Assembly: GCA_043820265.1 (NCBI GenBank)
Contig: JBDREA010000001.1
Span: 1 to 12,042 of the forward strand
DNA from: JBDREA01 sp043820265
Lineage (GTDB): Archaea; Altiarchaeota; Altiarchaeia; IMC4; JBDREA01
Length of the DNA: 12,042 nt
Direction: 5' to 3'
Below the pieces are notes generated by a model, which searched no databases, was not told where the DNA came from, and saw only the letters and a list, made by a program, of their open reading frames with translations. This document shows, piece after piece, positions 1-7,535 of the stretch. The position numbers and the translations under genes are program-made. How positions within the stretch are numbered: the stretch's first letter is position 1; the number at the start of each line of letters is the position of its first letter.

Positions 1-1
1 A

Positions 2-1687
2 GTTTCCGGCAAGGAGTATTGGCCTATCGCCAATTGTTCGACCACAAATGAATCCAATATCGAACTGGAAGGAGAAAGATATTATTATAACACAGATGGT
101 ATTATTCGGGTTCAGAAGTCTGATTTGAGTTTGACGAGCGACGTCGGATTCAAGTGCTGGGACATCAATGTGACCCGTTTTGATGGGCCGCAGTTCAACA
201 CAGTTATGACTAGTCTGCCGATTAACTTTTCTTCGTTTAGGTGGGGTCGGTGGGGGTTACCGCAATATATTCTTGATCCCGTCCGTGAGCTTCGGATTCG
301 GGAGGGCAGCTGCGATCAGAATCAGGAGACTGATCCCCCCGGCACTTTCAGGTATAGGCCTGATGTCCGCGGCCAGATCCCCTTTCAGATAGCCAAGACC
401 AACAGCGTCTGCGAGGACATGGATACTATGTACAATTGCTCTAAACTGGGAGTTATTTTGGAGTATAATGTTCCCGAGATGCATTACATCAATTTGAGTT
501 ATTACTGGGATTATCCGAGCGCCGAGCCCCCGAACTATGAGCCGATATTCGACTTATATGACGACTACAGCAAAGCAGTATGCGACTGTAAAATCACCGG
601 AACCGGATTGACAGGGCCCTATTGTATATTAGGTGGTTGGAGGACTTGTAATAGTTCGATGGTGAATCGCATACCCATCCAATATTACAACCTCGTCCCC
701 ATAGGGGATGATGCATGGTATTATTGTGGGACCTCTTTTGGCGATGCATTGTGTGGTTCCTATAGTAACCGGTATCCTTGTGGATTATATATTCGGGCCC
801 ATGGAAAGAGATGGCAGGCTGTAGTTACAAACGGAAGTTTCGACAATCAAAGAGGCATTGTAAGCACATGGGTTGATAACAGCAGATACTCTAAGTGCCC
901 AGGTGCTGACGGGGCCAAGTGGGGTATTATGTTAAACGCAAACCAGTATGACGAACCCAATAATTACTGGTCTTTCCTCCTTGCCTACCTTGACGTCGCA
1001 AACGACTATGCAGGTTTCAGATACGTTGAGACCGAAAATCCTAATCCGCATAACAATCCGTATGGTTTGCGCATGGACAACCTCTCTGATCCGGTCAGCA
1101 CTTCGATGTGCAATAACAATCCCGGAGAAGACGGATATGTGAATCTTTCTGTTGAAAAGTGGTTTGATGTCGAATGGTACATCCCAGAGAACCCGGGCGA
1201 AGATTGCATGCTTTGGGTCAACGACAACCTAACGTGCAAAGGTGATTGTTTACAATATGTAGGCAATCCTTTATACCATCAGGCAACCTCAGGGCCTATA
1301 GGTTACTTCGTCAAAGGAGCTTATTACAGGAGAGGCGCTTGCTCTACAACATGCTATTGCAGCGATAGTGGAGGCTGTCAGCAAGGTACGAATACTCTCA
1401 AACATACAGGAACAGAAGCAATATTCCGCAACCTAATTCTTTACAGTAACGATGGGACAGTTGTGAACGAGCAGATGTATCAGGCGCCGGCGGGAAACGA
1501 CGTAAACCTCTCCGTTGCTGTGAGCCTCCCCCCCTATTGGTATTATACTTATCCCAAGAACATTTCACCTGAATTCTACAGTTTGACGATGACAGGCGAA
1601 GGATACAATCCCGGAGTATGCGACCGGGACCTCGGAGTACCCGACGACTGGATGGCCATCAGCCCAGGGCTTGCGGTAAGAGAATAA
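2..1687 (+). CDS. Secreted cysteine- and sequon-rich surface protein, 5'-partial
   Basis: The frame is open from base 2, so about 561 residues are visible and the true start and any signal peptide lie left of the window. A TTG at 125 is an internal leucine codon, not a needed start. I count 13 N-X-S/T sequons (X not Pro) and about 22 cysteines, including a cluster at bases 1340-1380 (C-x3-C-x-C-x5-C). Aromatic and Asn/Asp content is high. No membrane segment is visible and the C-terminus (AVRE) carries no anchor; tandem TAA stops follow. The stretch at about 812-1440 (VEWYI, CMLWVND, GPIGYFVKG, AIFRNLILYSNDG) resembles the strand pattern of concanavalin A-like/LamG jellyrolls, which is a tentative reading. 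Sequon and cysteine density point to an extracytoplasmic, disulfide-bonded glycoprotein. It converges on a glycosylation-type operon, which makes it a candidate acceptor. No specific family is recognised. Confidence 0.8.
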   Translation, partial: VSGKEYWPIANCSTTNESNIELEGERYYYNTDGIIRVQKSDLSLTSDVGFKCWDINVTRFDGPQFNTVMTSLPINFSSFRWGRWGLPQYILDPVRELRIREGSCDQNQETDPPGTFRYRPDVRGQIPFQIAKTNSVCEDMDTMYNCSKLGVILEYNVPEMHYINLSYYWDYPSAEPPNYEPIFDLYDDYSKAVCDCKITGTGLTGPYCILGGWRTCNSSMVNRIPIQYYNLVPIGDDAWYYCGTSFGDALCGSYSNRYPCGLYIRAHGKRWQAVVTNGSFDNQRGIVSTWVDNSRYSKCPGADGAKWGIMLNANQYDEPNNYWSFLLAYLDVANDYAGFRYVETENPNPHNNPYGLRMDNLSDPVSTSMCNNNPGEDGYVNLSVEKWFDVEWYIPENPGEDCMLWVNDNLTCKGDCLQYVGNPLYHQATSGPIGYFVKGAYYRRGACSTTCYCSDSGGCQQGTNTLKHTGTEAIFRNLILYSNDGTVVNEQMYQAPAGNDVNLSVAVSLPPYWYYTYPKNISPEFYSLTMTGEGYNPGVCDRDLGVPDDWMAISPGLAVRE

Positions 1688-1699
1688 TAAGGCAGGCAG

Positions 1700-1719
1700 T
1701 TTTGTTTTAGTCTTTTTTT
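1700..1719 (+). terminator. T-tract terminator of the surface-protein gene
   Basis: Beginning 13 bases after the TAA stop of the plus-strand gene come runs of four, four and seven T residues (1700-1703, 1705-1708, 1713-1719), with no stem-loop before them. Oligo-T on the sense strand without a hairpin is the usual archaeal intrinsic terminator. The tract overlaps the last codons of the convergent minus-strand gene. No comparable T-tract follows the minus-strand stop, so how the opposing operon ends is unclear. Confidence 0.5.
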
Positions 1720-2648
1720 GACAACTTTTTCACCGCTTTTAGATCCAGCAATCCGAATAAATCCACAGATAGCATGTTTACTCTCACTAAAAGCATGAAC
1801 GCGACGCCCTCTGATGCGGCTAAGCCAAGGATAGTGAATGCGACGGCGCTTCCGCCCTCTGTCACACCGAGGCCTGAGGGAAGGGGGACGAAGAGCAGGG
1901 CGGTGACCAGCTGAAAGAGCATGAGGCAGTCCAGGTATGTCAAGCTTAAGCCCAGGGCTTTGCTCAGGAAAAACCATTGTAATCCGAGGGTAAACCAGCC
2001 AAAAAGACCTAAGGCCACAGTAGCATAAATCTTTTTCAAGGGGATATCTCTTGCCGCCTCCTGCATGTTTTTGATGTAGACCAGGCCTTTGTTGATGACT
2101 GGCACTGAGCCAAACAACCTGTGGGGGATATCGGAAAACAAGGCCAAGACGATGAATGCGACAAGGGACAGAGGAAAAAGCGAGACGACTATGAAGAGGG
2201 TTCGATAGGTCGCTCCTGTGAGTATAAGGGAGAAATAGATGGTCGCTAAAAGGCATAGGAAAGCCCTAAGCGACAGATAAATTCCCTGGACGAACGTTAA
2301 GACCCCCATGTTCGCTGAAATCGATGAGCCGAGCTTTTTGCTCAAGGAATATGCAGTATAATAGTAGCCCACCCGCCCGGGCGTGGGTACGCTATAGAGT
2401 AGTCCGCACATGTGAGACGATACGAAGTCTCTGAACCCTAGCTTCGAATCCTTTTTTAGGAGATTCATCAACACAAGGGAGCCTGAAAGGTCGGTTGCGA
2501 AATAACATAAAGCAGCCAAAACGAAATAGATAAGGTCGACTCGCGACAATACGCTGTAGACTTCCCGGGGATTAAAGGCCAATATGATGAAAGCCAGAAG
2601 GAGAATCCCAATGACCAAAGAGACGGCATTCCATCTTCTTCCTGCCAT
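1707..2648 (-). CDS. LPG-synthase-TM / UPF0104 family integral membrane protein
   Basis: A 313-residue polytopic membrane protein, hydrophobic through most of its length. It has the two conserved marks of the family (PF03706): a Pro-rich turn PTPGRVG near residue 90 and PLPSGLGVTEGG near 255-266, each beside a membrane segment. It has no soluble catalytic domain, unlike bacterial MprF. In haloarchaeal AglD a domain of this kind is fused to a GT2 that acts on dolichol-phosphate sugars. Related stand-alone proteins are suspected of moving or using polyprenyl-linked sugars, and that role fits the neighbours. I chose the ATG at 2648 over the TTG one codon upstream because GGAGG sits 8 bases before it and it overlaps the preceding TGA as TGATG, implying translational coupling. 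It is the last gene of the operon. The substrate is unknown. Confidence 0.85.
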   Translation of the reverse strand: MAGRRWNAVSLVIGILLLAFIILAFNPREVYSVLSRVDLIYFVLAALCYFATDLSGSLVLMNLLKKDSKLGFRDFVSSHMCGLLYSVPTPGRVGYYYTAYSLSKKLGSSISANMGVLTFVQGIYLSLRAFLCLLATIYFSLILTGATYRTLFIVVSLFPLSLVAFIVLALFSDIPHRLFGSVPVINKGLVYIKNMQEAARDIPLKKIYATVALGLFGWFTLGLQWFFLSKALGLSLTYLDCLMLFQLVTALLFVPLPSGLGVTEGGSAVAFTILGLAASEGVAFMLLVRVNMLSVDLFGLLDLKAVKKLSKKD

Positions 2649-4384
2649 CAACCCTTCCTCCGAACCCTGTAGATGGTGAAGACCTGCTCGGCATTCTCTT
2701 CCCTAATGAGTTGATGGACGACTTCAAGGTCGTATCTGTTTTTCATGGACTGGCACACCCCACCCTTATGCGGCGGAAAAAGGCACCAGGCGCCTTCAAG
2801 CCAGTAGACGCAGTCCCCGCTTTCGGCAAAGACTGTATCCATCACCTTGTCGTTGGTTCCATACCATGTCTGAAGGCTGCCTATCTCGTTAATAAGAAAG
2901 ATGCTGGGGTTATGGGTTAAGACAAAGCATTGCTTTGGGATCTCATCCATGTGCTCGTAGACGAAGCCGTGCATGTCTCTTGCGTACTGGGCCTGCTTGT
3001 CAGGGACTGTGATGTAATCCCAGGCGGTCTGCATGCTGTAAACCGAGATAACGGCCACGATAAGAAACATCAGATCCCTGTGTCCTGCCTTTTTGGATAG
3101 CATGCCTGTCACCTTTGATAGTCCGAAGGCTGCGATTATCACAACGGGTATGGAGTAGATGTTTGCAAACCTTGTGCCTATGCCCCCTGAAAGGACTCCT
3201 CCCGCGTAAAAGAACGTGAACAATCCGAAAAACAATCCAAACCACACAAGAGCCAAAAACAATATTCTTCTGTCAAAGAGTATTCCGTATATCACCCCAA
3301 TTGCTGCAAACAACGTGAACGCCTGGGGAAACATTACGCCTGCAAACCAGTACTGGCTCATCTCATTCCACTGCCTTTTGGCCACGTCTTGGCTGAACTT
3401 TTTTTCTCTTCCTCCTGCTCCCCAGTCGTCTGTTTCTTCTGCGTTCTTTAGGTGGGCTACGTGAGGTGTGAGAAGAATTGCCAGTATCAGCCAGGGGATC
3501 CAGAATCGGAAGGACGCGAGTTCGCGTAAAATATTCTTTTTGTAAAGAAGAACAGCCAAAAAGCACACTATGATAAAAAGACTGCTTTCAGGCCTTGATT
3601 GGGCTGTGAAGGCGAGCCATACGGTTGAGAGAGCCAGCATCTTGAACGTGCCGACCCTGATGTATGCGGCAAGAAATATAAGGCTTAGAAGCGAGAATAC
3701 GACGAAGAAGAGTTCAACTGATATGCTTCCGGTCCAGACGATGTGGCTTGGAAGCAGCGCCAAAAACAGGGCAGAATATAGGGCGGTCGATTCGTTTTCG
3801 GTGAGAAGGTAGACTGCAAGAAAGATCAAAAGTACTGAGATAATGCCAAAAAAGGTGAATAGATGAAATACCAGGGGATTCGACGACCAAAGGACTGCGT
3901 AAAGCAGGGCCACAAAAAACGGGTAGGCGTTCGGCTCCTTGTTTAAGATCCCCTCCCGGCATTCCGTCGGGGTCCCGTAGTTGCATAATTCGGTTTTCCC
4001 CTGCGTTGCTATGACGTGGGCGATTCCGATGTAGAGGTCTTCGTCAAAGTAGATTCTGGGAGTATGGGGTACTACTGCAATCCTGAGATAGCTTGCAACA
4101 AAAAGGATGAGGACGAGGGTGATCAACGTGTTCTTTTTTATTGGTTTGAATAGTGTTTTTAGTTCTTTGAAATTGAGGGCAATCAGGGTTACCCCGCAAA
4201 TAAAGTTGACGAACAAAAAAGATACTAGGACGTACTCGGTGTCTCTTACCGTGAGGCCCCAATCGAATGCGTTGAAGGCTATATAGCCCAGTAAAGCGAA
4301 AATATTTACAGATATTAGAAACGGAAATATCCCCTTTATGATTCTAGGAATATCTGAGCGGTAAATCTTGTGTTCCATTTTCAT
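2648..4384 (-). CDS. GT39-type (GT-C) membrane glycosyltransferase
   Basis: About 578 residues with roughly ten or more hydrophobic segments and the general plan of the PMT/ArnT-like GT-C fold. A large extracytoplasmic loop after an early membrane segment carries the acidic motif FDEDLY (about residues 113-118), where the catalytic acidic residues lie in this fold. A further motif, QSRPESS, lies near 262-268. The C-terminal 120 residues are soluble and contain four cysteines (about 486, 525, 534, 544), suggesting an extracytoplasmic domain held by disulfides. Known GT39 relatives transfer a sugar from a polyprenyl-phosphate donor to protein, lipid or glycan outside the membrane; donor and acceptor here cannot be read from sequence. 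Starts are possible at TTG 4387, ATG 4384 and ATG 4378. I chose 4384 for its AGGA about 10 bases upstream. It overlaps the following UPF0104 gene by one base. Confidence 0.85.
   Translation of the reverse strand: MKMEHKIYRSDIPRIIKGIFPFLISVNIFALLGYIAFNAFDWGLTVRDTEYVLVSFLFVNFICGVTLIALNFKELKTLFKPIKKNTLITLVLILFVASYLRIAVVPHTPRIYFDEDLYIGIAHVIATQGKTELCNYGTPTECREGILNKEPNAYPFFVALLYAVLWSSNPLVFHLFTFFGIISVLLIFLAVYLLTENESTALYSALFLALLPSHIVWTGSISVELFFVVFSLLSLIFLAAYIRVGTFKMLALSTVWLAFTAQSRPESSLFIIVCFLAVLLYKKNILRELASFRFWIPWLILAILLTPHVAHLKNAEETDDWGAGGREKKFSQDVAKRQWNEMSQYWFAGVMFPQAFTLFAAIGVIYGILFDRRILFLALVWFGLFFGLFTFFYAGGVLSGGIGTRFANIYSIPVVIIAAFGLSKVTGMLSKKAGHRDLMFLIVAVISVYSMQTAWDYITVPDKQAQYARDMHGFVYEHMDEIPKQCFVLTHNPSIFLINEIGSLQTWYGTNDKVMDTVFAESGDCVYWLEGAWCLFPPHKGGVCQSMKNRYDLEVVHQLIREENAEQVFTIYRVRRKG
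2657..2661 (-). promoter_or_regulatory. Shine-Dalgarno site for the UPF0104 gene
   Basis: GGAGG on the minus strand, 8 bases before the ATG at 2648 and inside the 3' end of the upstream glycosyltransferase gene. It is the strongest ribosome site in the operon and decides for ATG 2648 over the adjoining TTG at 2651. Confidence 0.65.
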
Positions 4385-4385
4385 C

Positions 4386-4399
4386 AAGGATTAATCCTT
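4386..4399. repeat. 14-bp perfect palindrome over a ribosome binding site
   Basis: AAGGATTAATCCTT is identical on both strands. It lies in the intergenic gap just upstream of the ATG at 4384 and contains the AGGA of that gene's ribosome site. In the minus-strand transcript it could fold as a 5-bp stem with a UUAA loop that hides the site; as DNA it could be an operator half-pair. One palindrome of this size is expected in roughly 12 kb by chance, so only the position makes it notable. Confidence 0.4.
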
Positions 4400-4419
4400 T
4401 TGATTTGATACTACCCCTT

Positions 4420-6114
4420 CTACTTCAATTCTATCAGGAAGTCCCCCATTCCCATGACGGGAGTCCTGCTTTTAACCATCATGTCGAGTGCATCGTCCGG
4501 GGTGTTCACAATCGGAAAGCCGTGGAGGTTGAAGCTGGTGTTCAACACTATCCCATCACCGGTCCTCTTTTTGACCTCTTCGATCAGCCTTCTGAACTTG
4601 GGGTTTTCGTCCCCGAGCATCTGGGGCCTCGCCGAGCCGTCGACGTTCAATATGGCCTGGATCCTGGCTCTCGCATCATTTCTTGACATGTATCCCATCG
4701 TCATGAAGTGATCGAAGGAATCGACTTTTTCAAAGAGATTCTTCGCCTCCTCTTCAAGAAGCGAGGGGCAGAAGGGCTGAAACCAGCTCCTCTTTTTTAC
4801 TCTGATATTGAGCTTGTCTTTTGCATCCATGTCTCCTGCGGGCGCAAGGATGCTTCTGTTACCGAGCGCTCTCGGGCCGAATTCCATACCTCCCTGATAC
4901 CACAGGGCAAAGTCTCCCCCCCCTATCAAGTCTCCCATGTATTCGGGCAGGTCATCTCTTCTTTCGAATTTCACGTTATATCCTCTGATCGCCGCTTCCA
5001 TCTCTGCCTCTGAGTAGGGATTTCCAAAGTATAGATCTTTGATGCGCTGAGGTTTGGCTCCCTCAAGCATCAAACTCGCTTGGAGTGCGGAGCCGACCGC
5101 CAATCCGCCGTCGCCCATGTGGGGGAAGACGAACCAGTCCTTCAGCTGAGGCAGGTAGCGGACCTTCATGTTAAGCTTGATATTTGAGGCGATGCCTCCG
5201 CTCCAAGAGACCTTTCCTATTCCTGTTTCTTCGATGGCGTTCTCAAAGAGTTTGGTGAGATGGACTTCCAGCGTGTTTTGGGCCATGGAAGCGAACTTTT
5301 CCCTTGGAGTGTTCCAAAGGATCTTCTTTAGGCGATTGAATTTTTCAACTGTTGAATACTTGCATTTTACGTTCAATCCCTCGACTGTAAACCAGTCAAG
5401 CAGTTTGTTCTCTGATTCGTCCATCTCATAGGTGAAGTCTGCGAGGGCCATGACTTTTCCTTCGTCTTCTAGCTCCCTCATCCCAAGAAGGGTTGTTACC
5501 TGCTCATAGAATATCCCAAAGCTGTCTCTTCCCTCGATCTCGGAAATCCTCTCAAGTTCGCCTTCGCAAAAGATGTTTATCGTGCCTGACAGACCGTCTC
5601 CGATGCCGTCAAGAGTTAAAATCAACGATTTCTTGAACCCGCTTGTCAGAGCGCATGCCGCGGCGTGCGCTGCGTGGTGGTCGACGACCTCAAGGCGGTA
5701 GCCTTTGTCTTGAAAGCCTAGTCTTCTCAGGTTCTTTCTGATTATCCTTTTGCTTAGACTTCTGCAAAACGGCCATTCCTTGAATTCCGTGAACCTGTAC
5801 TTGAAGTTCCTACGGAAGCCTTCGAAGGCTGGCATTTCAATCTTCCGCCTTCGGAACATGTAGTAGTTGTCCTTCATGAAGGGAAAAACCCTTGTGAGAG
5901 TCTTCGCCAGGTCGGTTGTGTTGAATGCGACGACTTCTATTTCTGCGGGGGCCAATTCAAGATAAGAAAGACATGCATAAATGGATTGTGAGGGAAATCC
6001 CACGTGGAGTTTTTTTTTGGTTAATCTCTCCTCGTTTATGGCCACCAGCACTTTGCCGTCCTCGACGATTGCGGCTCCTGCGTCGTGTCCGTCCCATATG
6101 CCTAAGATCTTCAT
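4420..6114 (-). CDS. O-carbamoyltransferase, NodU/CmcH family
   Basis: A full-length 564-residue member of the family typified by NodU, CmcH and TobZ. These enzymes use ATP and carbamoyl phosphate to make carbamoyl-adenylate and pass the carbamoyl group to a hydroxyl, often of a sugar. The N-terminal Kae1-like half shows GIWDGHDAGAAI at 5-16, the metal-binding pattern DHHAAH at 145-150, LDGIGDG at 168-174 and SGGIASN at 305-311. The C-terminal half shows GMEFGPRALGNRS at 409-421, WFQPFCPS at 444-451 and NTSFN at 525-529. All expected key motifs appear intact. The start is fixed by the family-typical MKILGIWDGHDA; no Shine-Dalgarno site precedes it. It lies 16 bases after a B12-radical SAM gene and about 35 bases before a GT39 gene, so a cell-surface sugar is the likely substrate (inference). 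It is a soluble, cytoplasmic enzyme, so the sugar is probably carbamoylated before export. Confidence 0.93.
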   Translation of the reverse strand: MKILGIWDGHDAGAAIVEDGKVLVAINEERLTKKKLHVGFPSQSIYACLSYLELAPAEIEVVAFNTTDLAKTLTRVFPFMKDNYYMFRRRKIEMPAFEGFRRNFKYRFTEFKEWPFCRSLSKRIIRKNLRRLGFQDKGYRLEVVDHHAAHAAACALTSGFKKSLILTLDGIGDGLSGTINIFCEGELERISEIEGRDSFGIFYEQVTTLLGMRELEDEGKVMALADFTYEMDESENKLLDWFTVEGLNVKCKYSTVEKFNRLKKILWNTPREKFASMAQNTLEVHLTKLFENAIEETGIGKVSWSGGIASNIKLNMKVRYLPQLKDWFVFPHMGDGGLAVGSALQASLMLEGAKPQRIKDLYFGNPYSEAEMEAAIRGYNVKFERRDDLPEYMGDLIGGGDFALWYQGGMEFGPRALGNRSILAPAGDMDAKDKLNIRVKKRSWFQPFCPSLLEEEAKNLFEKVDSFDHFMTMGYMSRNDARARIQAILNVDGSARPQMLGDENPKFRRLIEEVKKRTGDGIVLNTSFNLHGFPIVNTPDDALDMMVKSRTPVMGMGDFLIELK

Positions 6115-6130
6115 AATCAGGTTTTTGCTT

Positions 6131-7513
6131 TTAGAATATACTTTGGATAAAATGGAATCCCGCGCTTATAAGTGCTGGTAGCCTACCCACTCCATAGAAT
6201 TTTACCAACCCCATCATCACCTTTGGTCTAAGGTAGAATTGGAAGTATGCCCTCCGATGAAGGGGCTCTAAATTCAAATCAGGGTTGATTATGTTATGGG
6301 AGTATTCGAACATGCTCCAGTCGATGCTGTCATGGTCTTGGCCCCCAACCGACTCGTAGAGCTCTGAGCCCGGATAAGGTGTTGCAATATAGAATTCTGC
6401 GAAGTGAAGCGGGAGGGATTTGGCGAAATTTATGGTTTTTACGATTGTTTGTTCTGTTTCCCCGTTTAGTCCGAAGATGAAGTGCCCGATTGTCGCAAGG
6501 CCGGCTTTTCTTGCCATGGAGATGGCAGGCTCGACTTTTTCCACTTTTATTTTTTTGTAGGCAGAATCCAGGATCTCCTGATCTCCTGATTCAATCCCAA
6601 AAGAAACTGCAATGCATCCCGCCTCGGCCATAATGGAAAGCATCTCGAAATCGACTGTGTCCACCCTGCTGTTGCAGACCCATGTGATATCGAGTTTTTC
6701 ACGGATGATCTCTTTACAGAGGTCTTTCACGTACTGTTTGTCCAAGGTGAATGTTTCAACGAAGAAGAAGAAGCTTGATACGCCGAGTTTTTTCGCGAAC
6801 TTTATCTCTTTTAGGACCTGTGAAATCTTTTTTGTCCTATAGTTTAAGCCGTAGTAGCTCGGTGAAACGCAAAATGAGCATTTGTATGGGCAACCCCGCC
6901 CAGTTGCTATCATCACGTATTTTTCGCCTGTCACGGGCATTCTGTAATATGAGAGCTCGACGAGGTCCCAGGCGGGGACAGGCAGATAATCGATGTCTTC
7001 CATCTGCCTTTTTGGAGTAGTGTATACTTCCCCTCCCGTATCTTTGTATACGAGTCCATTCACCTTCCTCCAATCGGCTGAATTAGCGAGCTCATAGACC
7101 GTGTATTCCGGCTCTCCCACGATAACCGCGTCGATGAATGGTTTTTTCACAAGGTCATGCGCGAAATAGCTTGCGTGAACGCCGAAGATGATAAATTTGG
7201 TTTTTGAGGTCTTGTTTTTTAACTCCTCAATGATCTCTAGGTCGTTGAGAATAGTGGGTGTCGATGTGTTTACGACAACCAGGTCCGGATCAAACCACAT
7301 TGTCGTCTTTTCGACGTAATCCCTGCTCAAGTCCGCTCCCATCGCATCTATCAATCGGACTTCGTGTTTTTCTCTTAGAAGACCCGCCATCTCAGCTAAC
7401 GTCAAGGGGGGGTATACGCTTTGAAATACTGCGGCTCTGTGCTGGCAGCGGCTTTCTTTCACATATTTGTCTTTTGCCGGGGGATTAAGTAGTAAAATCT
7501 TTATTTTTATCAC
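6131..7513 (-). CDS. B12-binding radical SAM enzyme (BchE-like group), copy 2
   Basis: A 460-residue protein. It has an N-terminal cobalamin-binding Rossmann-like region (about 4-145: ILLLNPP, PPLTLAEMAGLL, FGVHASYF, VGEPEYTVYEL) followed by a radical SAM barrel with CPYKCSFC at 208-215, where C208, C212 and C215 bind the 4Fe-4S cluster. The DxHxxG motif of MetH-type B12 domains is absent, as is usual in this group. The C-terminal part carries PYPGSELYES near 379-388 and RRAYFQFYLRP near 420-430. Relatives carry out C-methylations or other radical changes on lipids, tetrapyrroles, antibiotics and sugars; archaeal GrsA/GrsB lipid cyclases are also B12-radical SAM proteins. Here a glycan or lipid substrate is inferred from context only. 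The start is GTG at 7513, beginning MIKIKILLLNPP, with no clear Shine-Dalgarno site upstream. It is a diverged paralogue of the gene at 9174-10571. Confidence 0.9.
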   Translation of the reverse strand: MIKIKILLLNPPAKDKYVKESRCQHRAAVFQSVYPPLTLAEMAGLLREKHEVRLIDAMGADLSRDYVEKTTMWFDPDLVVVNTSTPTILNDLEIIEELKNKTSKTKFIIFGVHASYFAHDLVKKPFIDAVIVGEPEYTVYELANSADWRKVNGLVYKDTGGEVYTTPKRQMEDIDYLPVPAWDLVELSYYRMPVTGEKYVMIATGRGCPYKCSFCVSPSYYGLNYRTKKISQVLKEIKFAKKLGVSSFFFFVETFTLDKQYVKDLCKEIIREKLDITWVCNSRVDTVDFEMLSIMAEAGCIAVSFGIESGDQEILDSAYKKIKVEKVEPAISMARKAGLATIGHFIFGLNGETEQTIVKTINFAKSLPLHFAEFYIATPYPGSELYESVGGQDHDSIDWSMFEYSHNIINPDLNLEPLHRRAYFQFYLRPKVMMGLVKFYGVGRLPALISAGFHFIQSIF

Positions 7514-7535
7514 CTAGGATAAATGCGAAGAGTTA

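Noticed and set aside
125..127. TTG as the start of the plus-strand surface-protein gene
   Set aside because: The same frame is open with plausible sequence (including a sequon and a cysteine) back to base 2, so the gene simply begins outside the window.
1576..2256. 226-codon minus-strand open frame spanning the convergent junction
   Set aside because: It overlaps the ends of two well supported genes in another frame, and its translation is rich in Arg, Pro, His and Ser without any family pattern: a shadow.
4405..5013. Plus-strand open frames opposite the carbamoyltransferase (4405-4686, 4454-4711, 4708-5013)
   Set aside because: All lie antisense to conserved catalytic motifs of the carbamoyltransferase and show no recognisable protein features.
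6571..6590. Short tandem repeat of ATCTCCTG inside the B12-radical SAM gene
   Set aside because: It encodes the ordinary segment SGDQEILDS of the radical SAM barrel, keeps the frame, and has only two copies.
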